This document shows positions 9,445 to 19,100 of a stretch of DNA of 64,000 bases, piece after piece. The stretch's first letter is position 1, and the number at the start of each line of letters is the position of its first letter. The position numbers and the translations under genes are program-made. Below the pieces are notes generated by a model, which saw only the letters and a list, made by a program, of their open reading frames with translations, did not search any database and was not told the DNA's origin. The DNA comes from Bowmanella dokdonensis (GTDB lineage Bacteria > Pseudomonadota > Gammaproteobacteria > Enterobacterales > Alteromonadaceae): NCBI RefSeq assembly GCF_017254865.1, contig NZ_JAFKCV010000006.1:62001-126000 (forward strand). Direction: 5' to 3'.

Positions 9445-10388
9445 CAGGAAGCTCTCTCTTTATTCAGGCTTTGGATAATGCTGGTGGCTTGGGCCACGAT
9501 GGACGCAGCGTCAGTGCCATTATCCGGCAGCAACACCACGGAGGACTCCCTGGCAATAGCATGCTTGGCTTCAATGGCCTTGGTAGCCAGATCCAACTGG
9601 ATGGCCTTCTGGCCCTGTTCTGTGTTCGCCGCGTCTCCCACCATGCGCAGGGCACCGGCCTGGGCTTCGGCCACCGCCAGAATAGCCTTGGCTTCACCCT
9701 CGGCCCGCAGGACTTTCTCTGCCTTGTCGGCCTCTGCGGCCAGCACTACGGACTGTTTTTCACCTTCTGCCCTATTAATGGCTGCCTGCCTGTCCCCCTC
9801 GGATTCCAGAATCTGTGCCCGCTTGACCCGTTCGGCTTTCATTTGCGCTTCCATGGCTTCCATCACCGAATGGGGCGGCACGATATCCTTGATTTCGTAA
9901 CGCATTACCTGAATGCCCCAGGGACCGGCTGCCTCATTGATGGCGGTGACAATATTGGTATTGAGCAGATCCCGCTCTTCAAAGGTCTTGTCCAGTTCCA
10001 TTTTGCCCAGTTCTGAGCGCATGGTGGTTTGGGCCAATTGGGTCACGGCAAAAACATAGTCGTCCACTCCATAGCTCGCTTTGTAGGGGTCCAGGACACG
10101 GAAATAGAGCACGCCGTCCACTTTAAGAGAGATATTATCCCGGGTAATGGCGCTCTGTTCGGGTACATCCACTGCCTGCTCTTTTAAGGAACGGTCGGCC
10201 GCCACCCGATCGATGAAAGGCATCAGGAAATTCAGGCCTGCTTCCCGGGTGGACTGGTACTTGCCGAATCGCTCGATCAGATAGGCACGATTCTGTGGTA
10301 CAAACAAAATGGCGGATTTAAGCAGTACCACCACAAAAATCAGCAGGAAGGTTTCGATTCTCAGTACATAGTCAAACAGGATATCCAT
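9444..10388 (-). CDS. qmcA: SPFH/band-7 membrane protein QmcA
   Basis: A stomatin-like SPFH protein with one N-terminal membrane helix (about residues 5-25) and a band-7 domain (about 30-200), whose conserved part includes ERFGKYQSTREAGLNFLMPF. An Ala/Glu-rich coiled coil follows at about 200-270, which drives oligomerisation. It likely forms a large membrane assembly with NfeD and may modulate FtsH or other proteases, by analogy with E. coli QmcA. ATG 10388 is preferred over 10394 because GGAG lies six bases before it. Confidence 0.9.
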   Translation of the reverse strand: MDILFDYVLRIETFLLIFVVVLLKSAILFVPQNRAYLIERFGKYQSTREAGLNFLMPFIDRVAADRSLKEQAVDVPEQSAITRDNISLKVDGVLYFRVLDPYKASYGVDDYVFAVTQLAQTTMRSELGKMELDKTFEERDLLNTNIVTAINEAAGPWGIQVMRYEIKDIVPPHSVMEAMEAQMKAERVKRAQILESEGDRQAAINRAEGEKQSVVLAAEADKAEKVLRAEGEAKAILAVAEAQAGALRMVGDAANTEQGQKAIQLDLATKAIEAKHAIARESSVVLLPDNGTDAASIVAQATSIIQSLNKERAS

Positions 10389-10500
10389 ATACATCTCCGG
10401 GAATATGAGGAACTTACCTTAAGACAAGCGGGGGGACCCGACAACAGAAATTTACCGTTATACTTTTATCCGTTGATTCAACCGGCAAAAGGAGCGCAGC

Positions 10501-10962
10501 TTGCAGTCATTGATAGAAAAATTCGATCTCAAACCCCACCCGGAAGGCGGATATTACCGGGAAGTCTACCGCGGAAAACTGCAGATTGACTCGCCGGTGA
10601 CCGGCGACCCCAGGCAAACCCTCACCCATATCTATTTTCTGCTGACGGCGGGGGATGTCAGCCGCTTCCACCGGGTGTTGCATGACGAGGTGTGGAATCA
10701 TTATGCCGGCGCCCCACTGCGCCTGATCGATCTGCACGAGGGCAAAGTCAAAGAGATCCTGCTTGGCCCTCAACAGAGTGAGTTTACCCATGTGATCCGC
10801 GGTGGACATTACCAGGCCGCCGAGAGCCAGGGAGACTACAGCTTGCTCGGCTGTACCGTGGCGCCGGGATTTGATTTTGCCGATTTCAACTTTATCGAGC
10901 CGGGTAGCGACCTGGCCCGGTTTATCCGGGAAAAACAGGCCGATTTACGCAAGTTTCTCTGA
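10501..10962 (+). CDS. DUF985 cupin protein
   Basis: A 153-residue single-domain cupin of the DUF985 family. The N-terminal HPEGGYYREVYR motif and the later HRVLHDEVWNHYAG stretch carry the His/Glu residues that form the metal or ligand pocket; GCTVAPGFDFADF is the C-terminal family motif. Start codon is TTG 10501, six bases after AAAGGAG; no ATG fits. The biochemical role is not established, though a sugar-epimerase-like fold has been noted for relatives. A decayed repeat element follows. Confidence 0.85.
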   Translation: MQSLIEKFDLKPHPEGGYYREVYRGKLQIDSPVTGDPRQTLTHIYFLLTAGDVSRFHRVLHDEVWNHYAGAPLRLIDLHEGKVKEILLGPQQSEFTHVIRGGHYQAAESQGDYSLLGCTVAPGFDFADFNFIEPGSDLARFIREKQADLRKFL

Positions 10963-10970
10963 CAAGCCGT

Positions 10971-11207
10971 CTGCTGAGAGCTAAAAAGTGCTCAATCGAG
11001 ACGCAAGTAACGCCGTTCATCTCAACAAGTCGGGAGCAACCCTGAGTAAGCGTTCTTTGGCTTCAACCCTTCGGGCTGGCACTATTTCGTCACCCACCCG
11101 CGTCATCCGTCGCTTATTTAGCCCCACTAAACCGCGCTTCTTCTTCCTTGCCGGGCAAGGCAATGGCCTGCAGCAGAGCTGTCAATATGAAAGACAAACA
11201 GGTACTA
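10971..11207 (+). repeat. Repeat element copy A, decayed
   Basis: This stretch is a diverged relative of the elements at 30313-30556 and 39542-39883. Shared parts include GAGAGCTAAAAA at the left, CTTCAACCCTTCGGGCTGG in the middle, the CCACTAAACCGC block, and GTCAATATGAAAGA at the right end. The left terminal repeat is gone and the middle is shortened. The right terminus, ending CTA at 11205-11207, forms the stop codon of the pdsS gene on the other strand. Confidence 0.75.
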
Positions 11208-13370
11208 GGAAGCCAATGGCAGGCTGACGCTGACGGTGACGCCGGTACCGTCGGGCTGGTTCTGCAACCTGATACCGCCCTGGTGAAACTCCGTGATCAG
11301 CCTGGCAATGTATAAACCCAGCCCCAGATGAGGCTGGCTGCCTGTTTGACCAGAGTGCCTGACCGACACCATAGAGTCGAACAGACGCTCCTGCATCTGT
11401 TGCGGCAAGAGGGGACCCTGATTGCTGATATGCAAGGTTAACCGACGGCCCTCACGCAACAGCCGGATCCTCACCGGGCTGTCAGGGGAGGAAAATTCCA
11501 CCCCATTGGCCACCAGTTTGTCCAGTAACTGGGCGCATAGCTCGGGGGCACCGTTGATGCGCAGTGGCTGCTCACTGATGTCCAGGGAAAACTGCTGGTG
11601 GGGATAGGCCATTTTATAGCCCTCTACACAACCTTCCACCACCTGCGCCAGATCAAAGATCTGCCGCTCGGCGCTTTGCAGGCTCTGTTCCAGCCGGGTG
11701 GCCTCGCTCATATTGGTCAGTATGGTGGAGAGCCGGTTCAAGCCCTCCTGGGCCCGTTGCATGTACACGGACTGGGCGAGCTGCTCTTCTTCCATGGCCA
11801 GGGTTTCCAGGGAGCTTCGCACCACCGCTACCGGGGTGCGCAACTCATGGGACAGGCGAGAGGACATGTTCTCCAGATAGTGGTGGTATTGACCCAGGCG
11901 CTGGACCATCTCGGCAAAACTGCGCGACAGATCGCCAATCTCGTCATTCACAGTGGAGGCCTTTATCTCGCCACAGATACGTCCCTGCTCATCAATGGCC
12001 TGCTCTGTCTGGTCTCTTAGGCGGCGGATACGGCTGGAAATCCTTGAGGCCAGCAACAGCAGGGCCAGCGTACCCAGCAACATCACCCCGAGCATCAGGG
12101 TAAAGAGTTTTTCCAGGGCCAGGTTGCGCAGACTGCGTATGCCATTGGTGGTCTCCTCTGCTATCACCGCTCCCATTACCTGTTCGTCGATGAAAATGGG
12201 ATAAGCGGCGGCCAGAACCACTGCCTTATTGTCAGGGGTCAGCCGCCAACTCGAACCGGGCTGACCGCTAAGGGCTTGTTCGATATGGCTGCCCTGCAGG
12301 TTGGCCACATCGTACAACTCGTCGATAAAGTCCTTTGGGGGACGGGTCAGAAACTGATAGTAGAGCGGGTGCAGCCAATCGCGCTGGATTGCCCCCCACC
12401 AACCACTGTCCTTTTCGCCCTCTACTGTGCGGCTCCAGATACCGTCGGAGTTTTTGATGTCGCCAGAACGGGCCAGCACACGCTGATGCTGATCCACCAC
12501 CCAGATCCGCGAGTTGGTATGACCAAGACCTTTGATAATCTGCTCAATCTCGGGAGAGGGCACCAGGACGGTGCCCAGCTTCTCCACATCCCAGACATCT
12601 GAGGTGCCGATGGTCGCCAGGGGTGGCTGACCGGCCCGGTCCACATCGGTAATGGCAAAACTCAGTTTGCTGCCCAGTAACTCCAGGGGGATGCGCAGCT
12701 CTACGTTATATCCCCGGGACGTTTCCCGCCAGGCCCCCTGGATTCGGCTTTCTGGTCGTAGCGGCTTGTTTTGCTGCAGGGCCTCTATATCCATTTCATA
12801 GGGCGTGAGCCAGCCAGGTTCGGCGGTGGTGATCAGATAACGACGGAAATCGCCGGCCGGCGTGGTAAAGGCAATCTGCAGATAGTCGTTCAGGTCCACC
12901 CTTAAGCTGTTCGGTGGCCGATAGACAACCTGATCGTCGAAGACCTCAAAATAGGCGTACAGATAATTGCGAAACTTGCCGACCAGATGATTGAAGCTCA
13001 GGGTGACGGGGCGATCATCCTGCCTGCCCTGTATGAGGTGAGTCTGGTCATAATGCAGGGCATGGTGTTGCTGGCGCCAGTCACCCAGGTTTCCATCCAG
13101 CCGGATAGGGTCGACGATGGGATAAGCATAAAGATCCCGGCCTTTTTCCACGCTTAGGTAGCTGGCCTGCTCATCGAATAGCTTGGGCCTTTCATGCAGG
13201 GCGGTGGCTACCGCGCGCACCGTGCCCAGCAGGGTTTTTTCCTGGCCGGCACGCAGGTATTTTTCCATCTCCCACACGTATTCATAACCCAGCCAGGGAA
13301 TACTGAACAAAAAAACCGACAGCAGCAACAGCTTGAAGCGCAGGCCAAAACGTAAAGGGGAACGGGTCAA
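11205..13370 (-). CDS. pdsS: Dedicated sortase system histidine kinase PdsS
   Basis: A 721-residue sensor kinase of the type defined for the proteobacterial dedicated sortase system. It has an N-terminal membrane segment (about 13-30), a large periplasmic region whose start (VDPIRLDGNLGDW) looks like a CBM9-type carbohydrate-binding fold, a second membrane segment near 435-455, a HAMP region, HisKA with phospho-acceptor His508 (RLSHELRTPV), and an ATPase domain ending GLGLYIARLITEFHQGG. Start is TTG 13370, directly abutting the pdsR stop. Its TAG stop lies in repeat copy A. It would phosphorylate PdsR; the signal is unknown. Confidence 0.9.
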   Translation of the reverse strand: MTRSPLRFGLRFKLLLLSVFLFSIPWLGYEYVWEMEKYLRAGQEKTLLGTVRAVATALHERPKLFDEQASYLSVEKGRDLYAYPIVDPIRLDGNLGDWRQQHHALHYDQTHLIQGRQDDRPVTLSFNHLVGKFRNYLYAYFEVFDDQVVYRPPNSLRVDLNDYLQIAFTTPAGDFRRYLITTAEPGWLTPYEMDIEALQQNKPLRPESRIQGAWRETSRGYNVELRIPLELLGSKLSFAITDVDRAGQPPLATIGTSDVWDVEKLGTVLVPSPEIEQIIKGLGHTNSRIWVVDQHQRVLARSGDIKNSDGIWSRTVEGEKDSGWWGAIQRDWLHPLYYQFLTRPPKDFIDELYDVANLQGSHIEQALSGQPGSSWRLTPDNKAVVLAAAYPIFIDEQVMGAVIAEETTNGIRSLRNLALEKLFTLMLGVMLLGTLALLLLASRISSRIRRLRDQTEQAIDEQGRICGEIKASTVNDEIGDLSRSFAEMVQRLGQYHHYLENMSSRLSHELRTPVAVVRSSLETLAMEEEQLAQSVYMQRAQEGLNRLSTILTNMSEATRLEQSLQSAERQIFDLAQVVEGCVEGYKMAYPHQQFSLDISEQPLRINGAPELCAQLLDKLVANGVEFSSPDSPVRIRLLREGRRLTLHISNQGPLLPQQMQERLFDSMVSVRHSGQTGSQPHLGLGLYIARLITEFHQGGIRLQNQPDGTGVTVSVSLPLAS

Positions 13371-14072
13371 TTAACAGTCCTTATCCGCCGTCCAGCGATA
13401 ACCCATGCCATACACGGTGTCGATACAGTCAAATCCCCCGTCCAGTTGAATAAATTTCTTCCGGATCCGCTTGATATGGGAAGTGATGGTACTGTCGTCC
13501 ACCACTACCCTGGCGTCCTGCATCAGATGCTGACGGCTCTTCACGTGCCCGGAAAAGCGTGCCAGGGCATGCACCATCCAGAATTCGGTGACCGTCAGAT
13601 CAACGGACTGCGCCTTCCAGCGGGCCTGCATACGCGCCAGATCCAATTCCAGGCTGCCACAGAGCACTTTCTGTTCTCTGTCCTCCGGTTGTGCCAGGGC
13701 TTCCATGCGCCTGAACAAGGCCGAAATACGCGCTGTCATATGCGGCATGCTGATGTCTTTGGTCAGGTAGTCGTCGGCCCCCATACGCAGGCCAGACACT
13801 GTGTCCAGATCCGAATCCCGGGCGGTCAGGAATATAATGGGCAGGGTGGGCGACATACCGCGCAATGACTGGCAAAGGAGAAACCCGCCGTCGATTTCAT
13901 CCTCCAGGCCGATATCAATAATGGCCAGATCCGGCAGGCGCTGGTCAAAGCCCGCCATGGCCTGCCTGCGGTTGCTGTAGGTGGCCACCTGGTAGCCCTG
14001 ACGGCGCAATACAGCCGCATAGTTCTCACGCAGGGCGGCTTCATCTTCAACTATGGCAATGCGACGACTCAT
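13371..14072 (-). CDS. pdsR: Dedicated sortase system response regulator PdsR
   Basis: A 233-residue OmpR/PhoB-type response regulator. The receiver domain (about 1-120) keeps the acidic pair in IVEDEAALRENY, the phospho-acceptor Asp53 (LAIIDIGLED) and the switch Lys near 105. The C-terminal winged helix (about 135-230) ends with SHIKRIRKKF and DTVYGMGYRW. The stop codon touches the TTG start of pdsS, so the two are one operon. It faces away from pdsO, placing a shared control region at 14073-14265. Confidence 0.9.
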   Translation of the reverse strand: MSRRIAIVEDEAALRENYAAVLRRQGYQVATYSNRRQAMAGFDQRLPDLAIIDIGLEDEIDGGFLLCQSLRGMSPTLPIIFLTARDSDLDTVSGLRMGADDYLTKDISMPHMTARISALFRRMEALAQPEDREQKVLCGSLELDLARMQARWKAQSVDLTVTEFWMVHALARFSGHVKSRQHLMQDARVVVDDSTITSHIKRIRKKFIQLDGGFDCIDTVYGMGYRWTADKDC

Positions 14073-14265
14073 GGCAAACCTGTGAACTCCTCAATCTGTG
14101 GCGACTATACCCCAACTATTTACTGAAACTAGTTCAGCAGGGCAAATGCCATCTTTTCGCCACAATTGATCGGCGGATTGCCCTTTTTGTTCCCCTTTTG
14201 CGCCAAACCGGAGCGCTTTAATCGGTAGTGTTGAAAACAAACCACTTCCCATCAGGAGAACCAAG

Positions 14266-14988
14266 ATGAAAAAACACATTATTACGTCCAGTCTGATTCT
14301 GGCCTTGTCCAGCCCCGTTGCCCTGGCTGAAGAACAGGACATCAAGAATGCGCAAAATATCGGCCTTGGCTCAGGCTTTGTGCTGGGTGCCCTGGCCGGC
14401 GGCCCTTTGGGCGCCATGATCGGCGCCGTTAGTGGCATTTTTGTCGGTCACTCGGTGGCGGCAGACAAGGAAATGACCGAGATGGAAACGGCCCTGGCCA
14501 GAAATGAGGCGGAGATCAATCAGTTGCTGGCCTCAAACCAGCAACTGCTGACCCGTCTGCGCAGCAGTGAACAACAGATGCAGTTGCAAACCGTATCTGC
14601 GCACGATGATGAACTGGCCACCGACAAAGGCCTGAGTATGAACGTGCAATTCAGGAGCGGTTCAAGCGAACTGGAGTCCATTTATCAGCAACAACTCAGT
14701 GAACTGGCCCAGGCGGTAAAGCGCAACAAGGCGCTGCGTATCGAATTGTCCGGTCATGCCGACCGCCGGGGCGACGAACACAGCAATCAACAGTTGTCGT
14801 TGGAACGGATCAACGCGGTCCGGCAGCTACTGACCCGACAAGGGATTGGCGAAGGCCGTATCAGTGCCCGCGCTCACGGTGAAGCCATGCCACTGGATCG
14901 GGCGCCCTCGCTGGACGGGGACGCATTCGATCGCCGGGTATCCATCAGGTTGACCAACGAAGGTCCCCAGACCGCACAGAACCAATGA
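14266..14988 (+). CDS. pdsO: Sortase-associated OmpA-like protein PdsO
   Basis: A 240-residue envelope protein. Signal peptide at residues 1-20 (cleavage after ALA), a glycine-rich hydrophobic segment at about 34-65 (GSGFVLGALAGGPLGAMIGA), a coiled coil at about 70-105, and a C-terminal OmpA peptidoglycan-binding domain (about 125-230; ELSGHADRRGDEHSNQQLS). This matches the OmpA-family member of the dedicated sortase system. In other marine species it neighbours the sortase and its LPXTG-like target; here the next genes are unrelated. ATG 14266 follows AGGAGAACCAAG. Confidence 0.88.
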   Translation: MKKHIITSSLILALSSPVALAEEQDIKNAQNIGLGSGFVLGALAGGPLGAMIGAVSGIFVGHSVAADKEMTEMETALARNEAEINQLLASNQQLLTRLRSSEQQMQLQTVSAHDDELATDKGLSMNVQFRSGSSELESIYQQQLSELAQAVKRNKALRIELSGHADRRGDEHSNQQLSLERINAVRQLLTRQGIGEGRISARAHGEAMPLDRAPSLDGDAFDRRVSIRLTNEGPQTAQNQ

Positions 14989-15026
14989 GGAGCAGCTTGT
15001 CCGGCCAGGCCCCTTATGGGGTCTGG

Positions 15027-15539
15027 TTAGGCGCCGACCCGGCCAAGGTAGTCCAGCTTACCCAGCTCCACACCTACATGTCTGAGAATGGCGTAAGCCG
15101 TGGTCACATGAAAATAAAAGTTCGGCAATACGAACTGGGTCAGATAGTCCCGGCCATTGAAATTCAAGGTGATACTGGGAAAATTTAACTGAATGGCTCT
15201 CTCTTCGCTGCCAGCGAACTGTTGCTCTTCCAGCTTTTGCAGGAAGGTGAGGGTCTTCTCCACCCGGCCTTTCAGTTCGCTCAGCGTCTTCTCGTCATCT
15301 TCAAAGCGTGGATTATCTATTCCCGTCAGGCGAGCCCCACAGCCCTTGGCGGTGTCACAGGCGATTTGCACTTGTTTGATCAACGGCAGCATATCGATGG
15401 CCAACCTGCTGTTGACCAGCGTTTCAGAAGCAATCTTCTTCTGCTCTGCAAAAGATTCCGCCTTGCTCAGTATACCAAGCAGGTTATTCAGGGAATGGGT
15501 CAGCAAGGGGATAGAGGCCTGATACATGGAAAGTGACAT
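15027..15539 (-). CDS. DUF1993 family protein
   Basis: A 170-residue protein of the DUF1993 family, helical and related in fold to DinB-like four-helix bundles. The N-terminus MSLSMYQASIPLLTHSLNNL and the C-terminal NFYFHVTTAYAILRHVGVE are typical. ATG 15539 has an AGGAG ribosome binding site nine bases upstream. An N-terminal extension in the same frame is not supported. The molecular role is unknown; it sits downstream of trxC on the same strand and may be cotranscribed. Confidence 0.85.
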   Translation of the reverse strand: MSLSMYQASIPLLTHSLNNLLGILSKAESFAEQKKIASETLVNSRLAIDMLPLIKQVQIACDTAKGCGARLTGIDNPRFEDDEKTLSELKGRVEKTLTFLQKLEEQQFAGSEERAIQLNFPSITLNFNGRDYLTQFVLPNFYFHVTTAYAILRHVGVELGKLDYLGRVGA

Positions 15540-15579
15540 GGGATGCTCCTGTGTATTGTTGCAATCTGATGCCCTGATT

Positions 15580-16026
15580 TTATTGCAGGGACCTAAGTTG
15601 TTGTTGTAACCATTGTTGGAACTGGCTTTTCGGTAAGGCGCCCGACAAGCGGGTCTGTTCCTTGCCCTGATAAAATAGTGCCAGAGTCGGAATTGAGCGA
15701 ATCTGCAACCTCGCAGCCGTATGGGAATTGGCCTGGGTATCCAGCTTGAAAAAACGCACCGGCGTCGGCCAGTTCGCCGCCACCTGTTCGAATACCGGCG
15801 CAAAGCTCAGGCAGGGTCCGCACCAGGGTGCCCAGAAATCCACCACCACCGGCAGCTCAGAATGCTGAATATGCCGATCAAAATTCTGATCCGTCACCTG
15901 GACCGGTTTTGCAGGCAACAGCTCTGCTCTGCACTTACCGCAGAGGGGAGTTTGTTGCAGCCTGTCTGCGGGAATTCTGTTGATGGCGACACATATTGGA
16001 CATGTGAGTTGGATAACATCGGCCAT
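15580..16026 (-). CDS. trxC: Thioredoxin 2 (TrxC)
   Basis: A thioredoxin of the TrxC type, reducing protein disulfides in the cytoplasm, often under oxidative stress. The 148-residue protein has the extra N-terminal zinc-binding module with two Cys pairs (CPIC near residue 9, CGKC near 29) and the active-site motif WCGPC near residue 68, with the cis-proline in SIPTL near 113. The zinc module separates it from TrxA. Confidence 0.94.
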   Translation of the reverse strand: MADVIQLTCPICVAINRIPADRLQQTPLCGKCRAELLPAKPVQVTDQNFDRHIQHSELPVVVDFWAPWCGPCLSFAPVFEQVAANWPTPVRFFKLDTQANSHTAARLQIRSIPTLALFYQGKEQTRLSGALPKSQFQQWLQQQLRSLQ

Positions 16027-16164
16027 AAAAATCTCGGCATGACACTTTCCCCTTATGTTGGCGCTGATTGGTGTCTTTCAAGTCACCCGGCTGGAATTAA
16101 TCGGCATTATTATCTTGCAGGCAAAGACCTGGCTTGCTAATTAGGAACTGAGACCCAACTGCAG

Positions 16165-19100
16165 ATGGAGAATATGGCGCAACCCAACAGACCCGACAGT
16201 GCTGCCGGAACAAGAGGCGGCGCCTTTTTGCGCCGGCTGAAAAGACTCAGCCCCTACGCCCTGCTCACCCTGGTCATGCTGCTGATTGCCCTGTTGCTGG
16301 GAGGTTATGCGGATCACCTGAACAACCAGCGCGCCCTGCAGACCAGCCGGACCAATGTCTCCGATCAACTGGGCATGCTGCGGGCCAGGCTGGAAGGGGT
16401 GCTGAACAGCAACCTGCAAATCATCCAGGGCCTGATCGCCGTGATCCGCACAGAGCCGGATATGGATCAGGCCCGCTTCACCGCCATTGCCGAACATCTG
16501 TTCGGTGAAACCAGTCAGCTACGTAATATCGGTGCCGCACCGGATATGGTGATCCGCATGATCTACCCATTGCAGGGCAATGAGAAGGCCCTGGGGCTGG
16601 ACTTCCTGCAACGGCCGGAGCAACGCGAAAATGCGTTACTGGCCAGGGATACCGGACAGATGACCCTGGCTGGTCCCATCGAACTGGTACAGGGCGGCCA
16701 GGGCTTTGTCAGCCGGATTCCGGTCTACCTGCCCGATGAACAGGATAAAAACTTCTGGGGCCTGATATCCGCCGTGATCGATGTGGAACGTCTTTATCAG
16801 GCAGCCGGTTTTCTTAATCCACAACTGGAACTGAACATTGCTTTGCGCCGGGTGAATGACTCAGGACAGGCTGAGGTGTTCTTTGGCGATCCCGCCTTGT
16901 TCGACAATCAACCGGTCATGCAAAGTATCCAGCTGCCGGCCGTTGAGTGGCAGATAGCCGCCATCCCCCGTCAGGGCTGGCCACCGGTAGCAGACAATGC
17001 CCCGCTGTTCAGGACCATTGTGGTGGCCCTGGCGGCCCTGTTCCTGGCACCTGTGCTGATGCTGGTCAGCACCGCCAGAAAACGCCGTGACAACGAGCGA
17101 CGTCTGAAAGGCCTGTTCCACCTCTCCCCGGTAGGAATTGCCCTGAATGATTTTGAAACCGGCCGTTTTCTCGACGCCAACGAGGCACTGCTCAGGGTTA
17201 CCGGCTTCAGCAAGCAGGAACTGAAAGAGCTGGACTACTGGCGTCTCACGCCGCGCAGCTATCAGAAACAGGAACAACAGCAACTGGAAAAATTGCACGA
17301 AACCGGCCAGTACGGACCCTACGAAAAGGAATATATCCGTAAGGACGGCAGTCGATTTCCGGTATTACTCAACGGGATGCTAATTCATGACAGCCAGGAA
17401 AGGCCGCTGATCTGGTCCATTATCGAAGATATTTCCGAACGTAAACAAACCGAGAAGACGCTGCAGGAACAGCGCCAGCAACTGGAGTTGGTACTGGAGA
17501 GCACGGCGGTGGGGATCTGGGACTGGAATATTCCCTCTGGAGAAATACGTTTCAACGAGCGCTGGGCCGATATCGTGGGCTACAGACTGGACGAGTTGCA
17601 ACCAATAAGTATCAACACCTGGCTGTCGCTGGTGCATCCGGACGATCTGGTCGAGTCCGATGCGCAAATGGAAAAGCACTGGCGGGGGGAGGCGGACTAC
17701 TACATCTGCGAGTCCAGGATGAAACACAAGGATGGCCACTGGGTTTGGATACTGGACACCGGCAAAGTCGTGGAGTGGACCGACGATGGCAAGCCCAAAC
17801 GCATGGTGGGGACCCACCTGGACATCAGTGTACAGAAACTGGGCCGGTTGGAACTGGAAAAATCCCAGCGGGAGCTGCAGAATTTCTTCGATTTATCCAG
17901 CAACCTGCTGTGTATCGCCAACACGCGGGGGTATTTCGAACGCATAAACAAAGCCTTTATCAGGGTGCTGGGTTTCAGCGAGGCAGAAATGCTGACCCTG
18001 CCCTTTGTCGAATTTGTCCATCCAGACGATGTCCAGGACACCCTGAACGAAATGCGCCAACTGAATGCGGGTAAGACCACAGACTCCTTTACCAACCGTT
18101 ATCGCTGCCGGGACGGCAGTTATGTCTTCCTGCGCTGGAACACCACCCCTGATCAACGTACCGGCAAGCTTTATGCCTCGGCGGTGGATGTCAGTGAGCA
18201 AATACGTCAGGAGCAGGAGCTGACCCGCCAGCGGGAACTGCTGGAAAACATGAGTCATCAGGGCAGGATTGGCGCCTGGGAAGCGGATCTGAATGAAAAT
18301 AACGTTATCTGGTCCAGAACCACCCGGGAGATACACGAGGTACCCGAGAGCTTTGAACCCGATCTGGAGAACAGTATCGCTTTCTACAAGGAAGGCAGCA
18401 GCAGGGAGCGTATGCAAAGTGCCCTCAACCGGGCCATTGAGAAAGGCACCCCCTGGGATATGGAGCTGCAACTGCATACGTTCAGAGGCCGTGAAATCTG
18501 GGTACACGCCACAGGCCAGGCGGAGCTCAGGGAGGGTAAATGCGTTCGTCTGTTCGGCTCATTTCAGGATATCGACGTCAGAAAACGTGCAGAGCTGGCC
18601 GATCAGAGTATTGCCAGGCACAATCAGGTGCTGGCCCGGTTAACGGTGCATCCGGCCATTCTGCAGGGGGAAATGAACAGCGCCAAACATACCCTGGTCG
18701 AACAACTGAGTCTGGCCTTACAGGTGGAACGGACCAGCCTGTGGCTCTTTTCACCGGATCGGGCTGTGCTGTATTGCATCGCCATGTACCAGCGTTCAAC
18801 GGGTCGGTTCAGCCAGGGACAGGAACTGAAGCGCTCAGACTATCCAAAGTACTTTGCCGCCTTATATCTGGACTCCCATATTACCGCTCACGATGCCCGT
18901 CAGGATCCCAGAACCGAAGAGTTCACCGACGCATACCTCAAACCCAACAATATCTGCTCGATGCTGGACACGGTTATCACCAGCGGTGACAGCATCATCG
19001 GCGTACTTTGCGCCGAACATACCGGGGAAATACGCCAGTGGGGTAAGGCCGAGGAGACACTGATCGGCTCCCTTGCCACCCTGGCCGGCAATGTCTATGC

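Noticed and set aside
14985-15188. Plus-strand frame after pdsO
   Set aside because: It is the shadow of the minus-strand DUF1993 gene; the DUF1993 gene has a ribosome binding site and family motifs.
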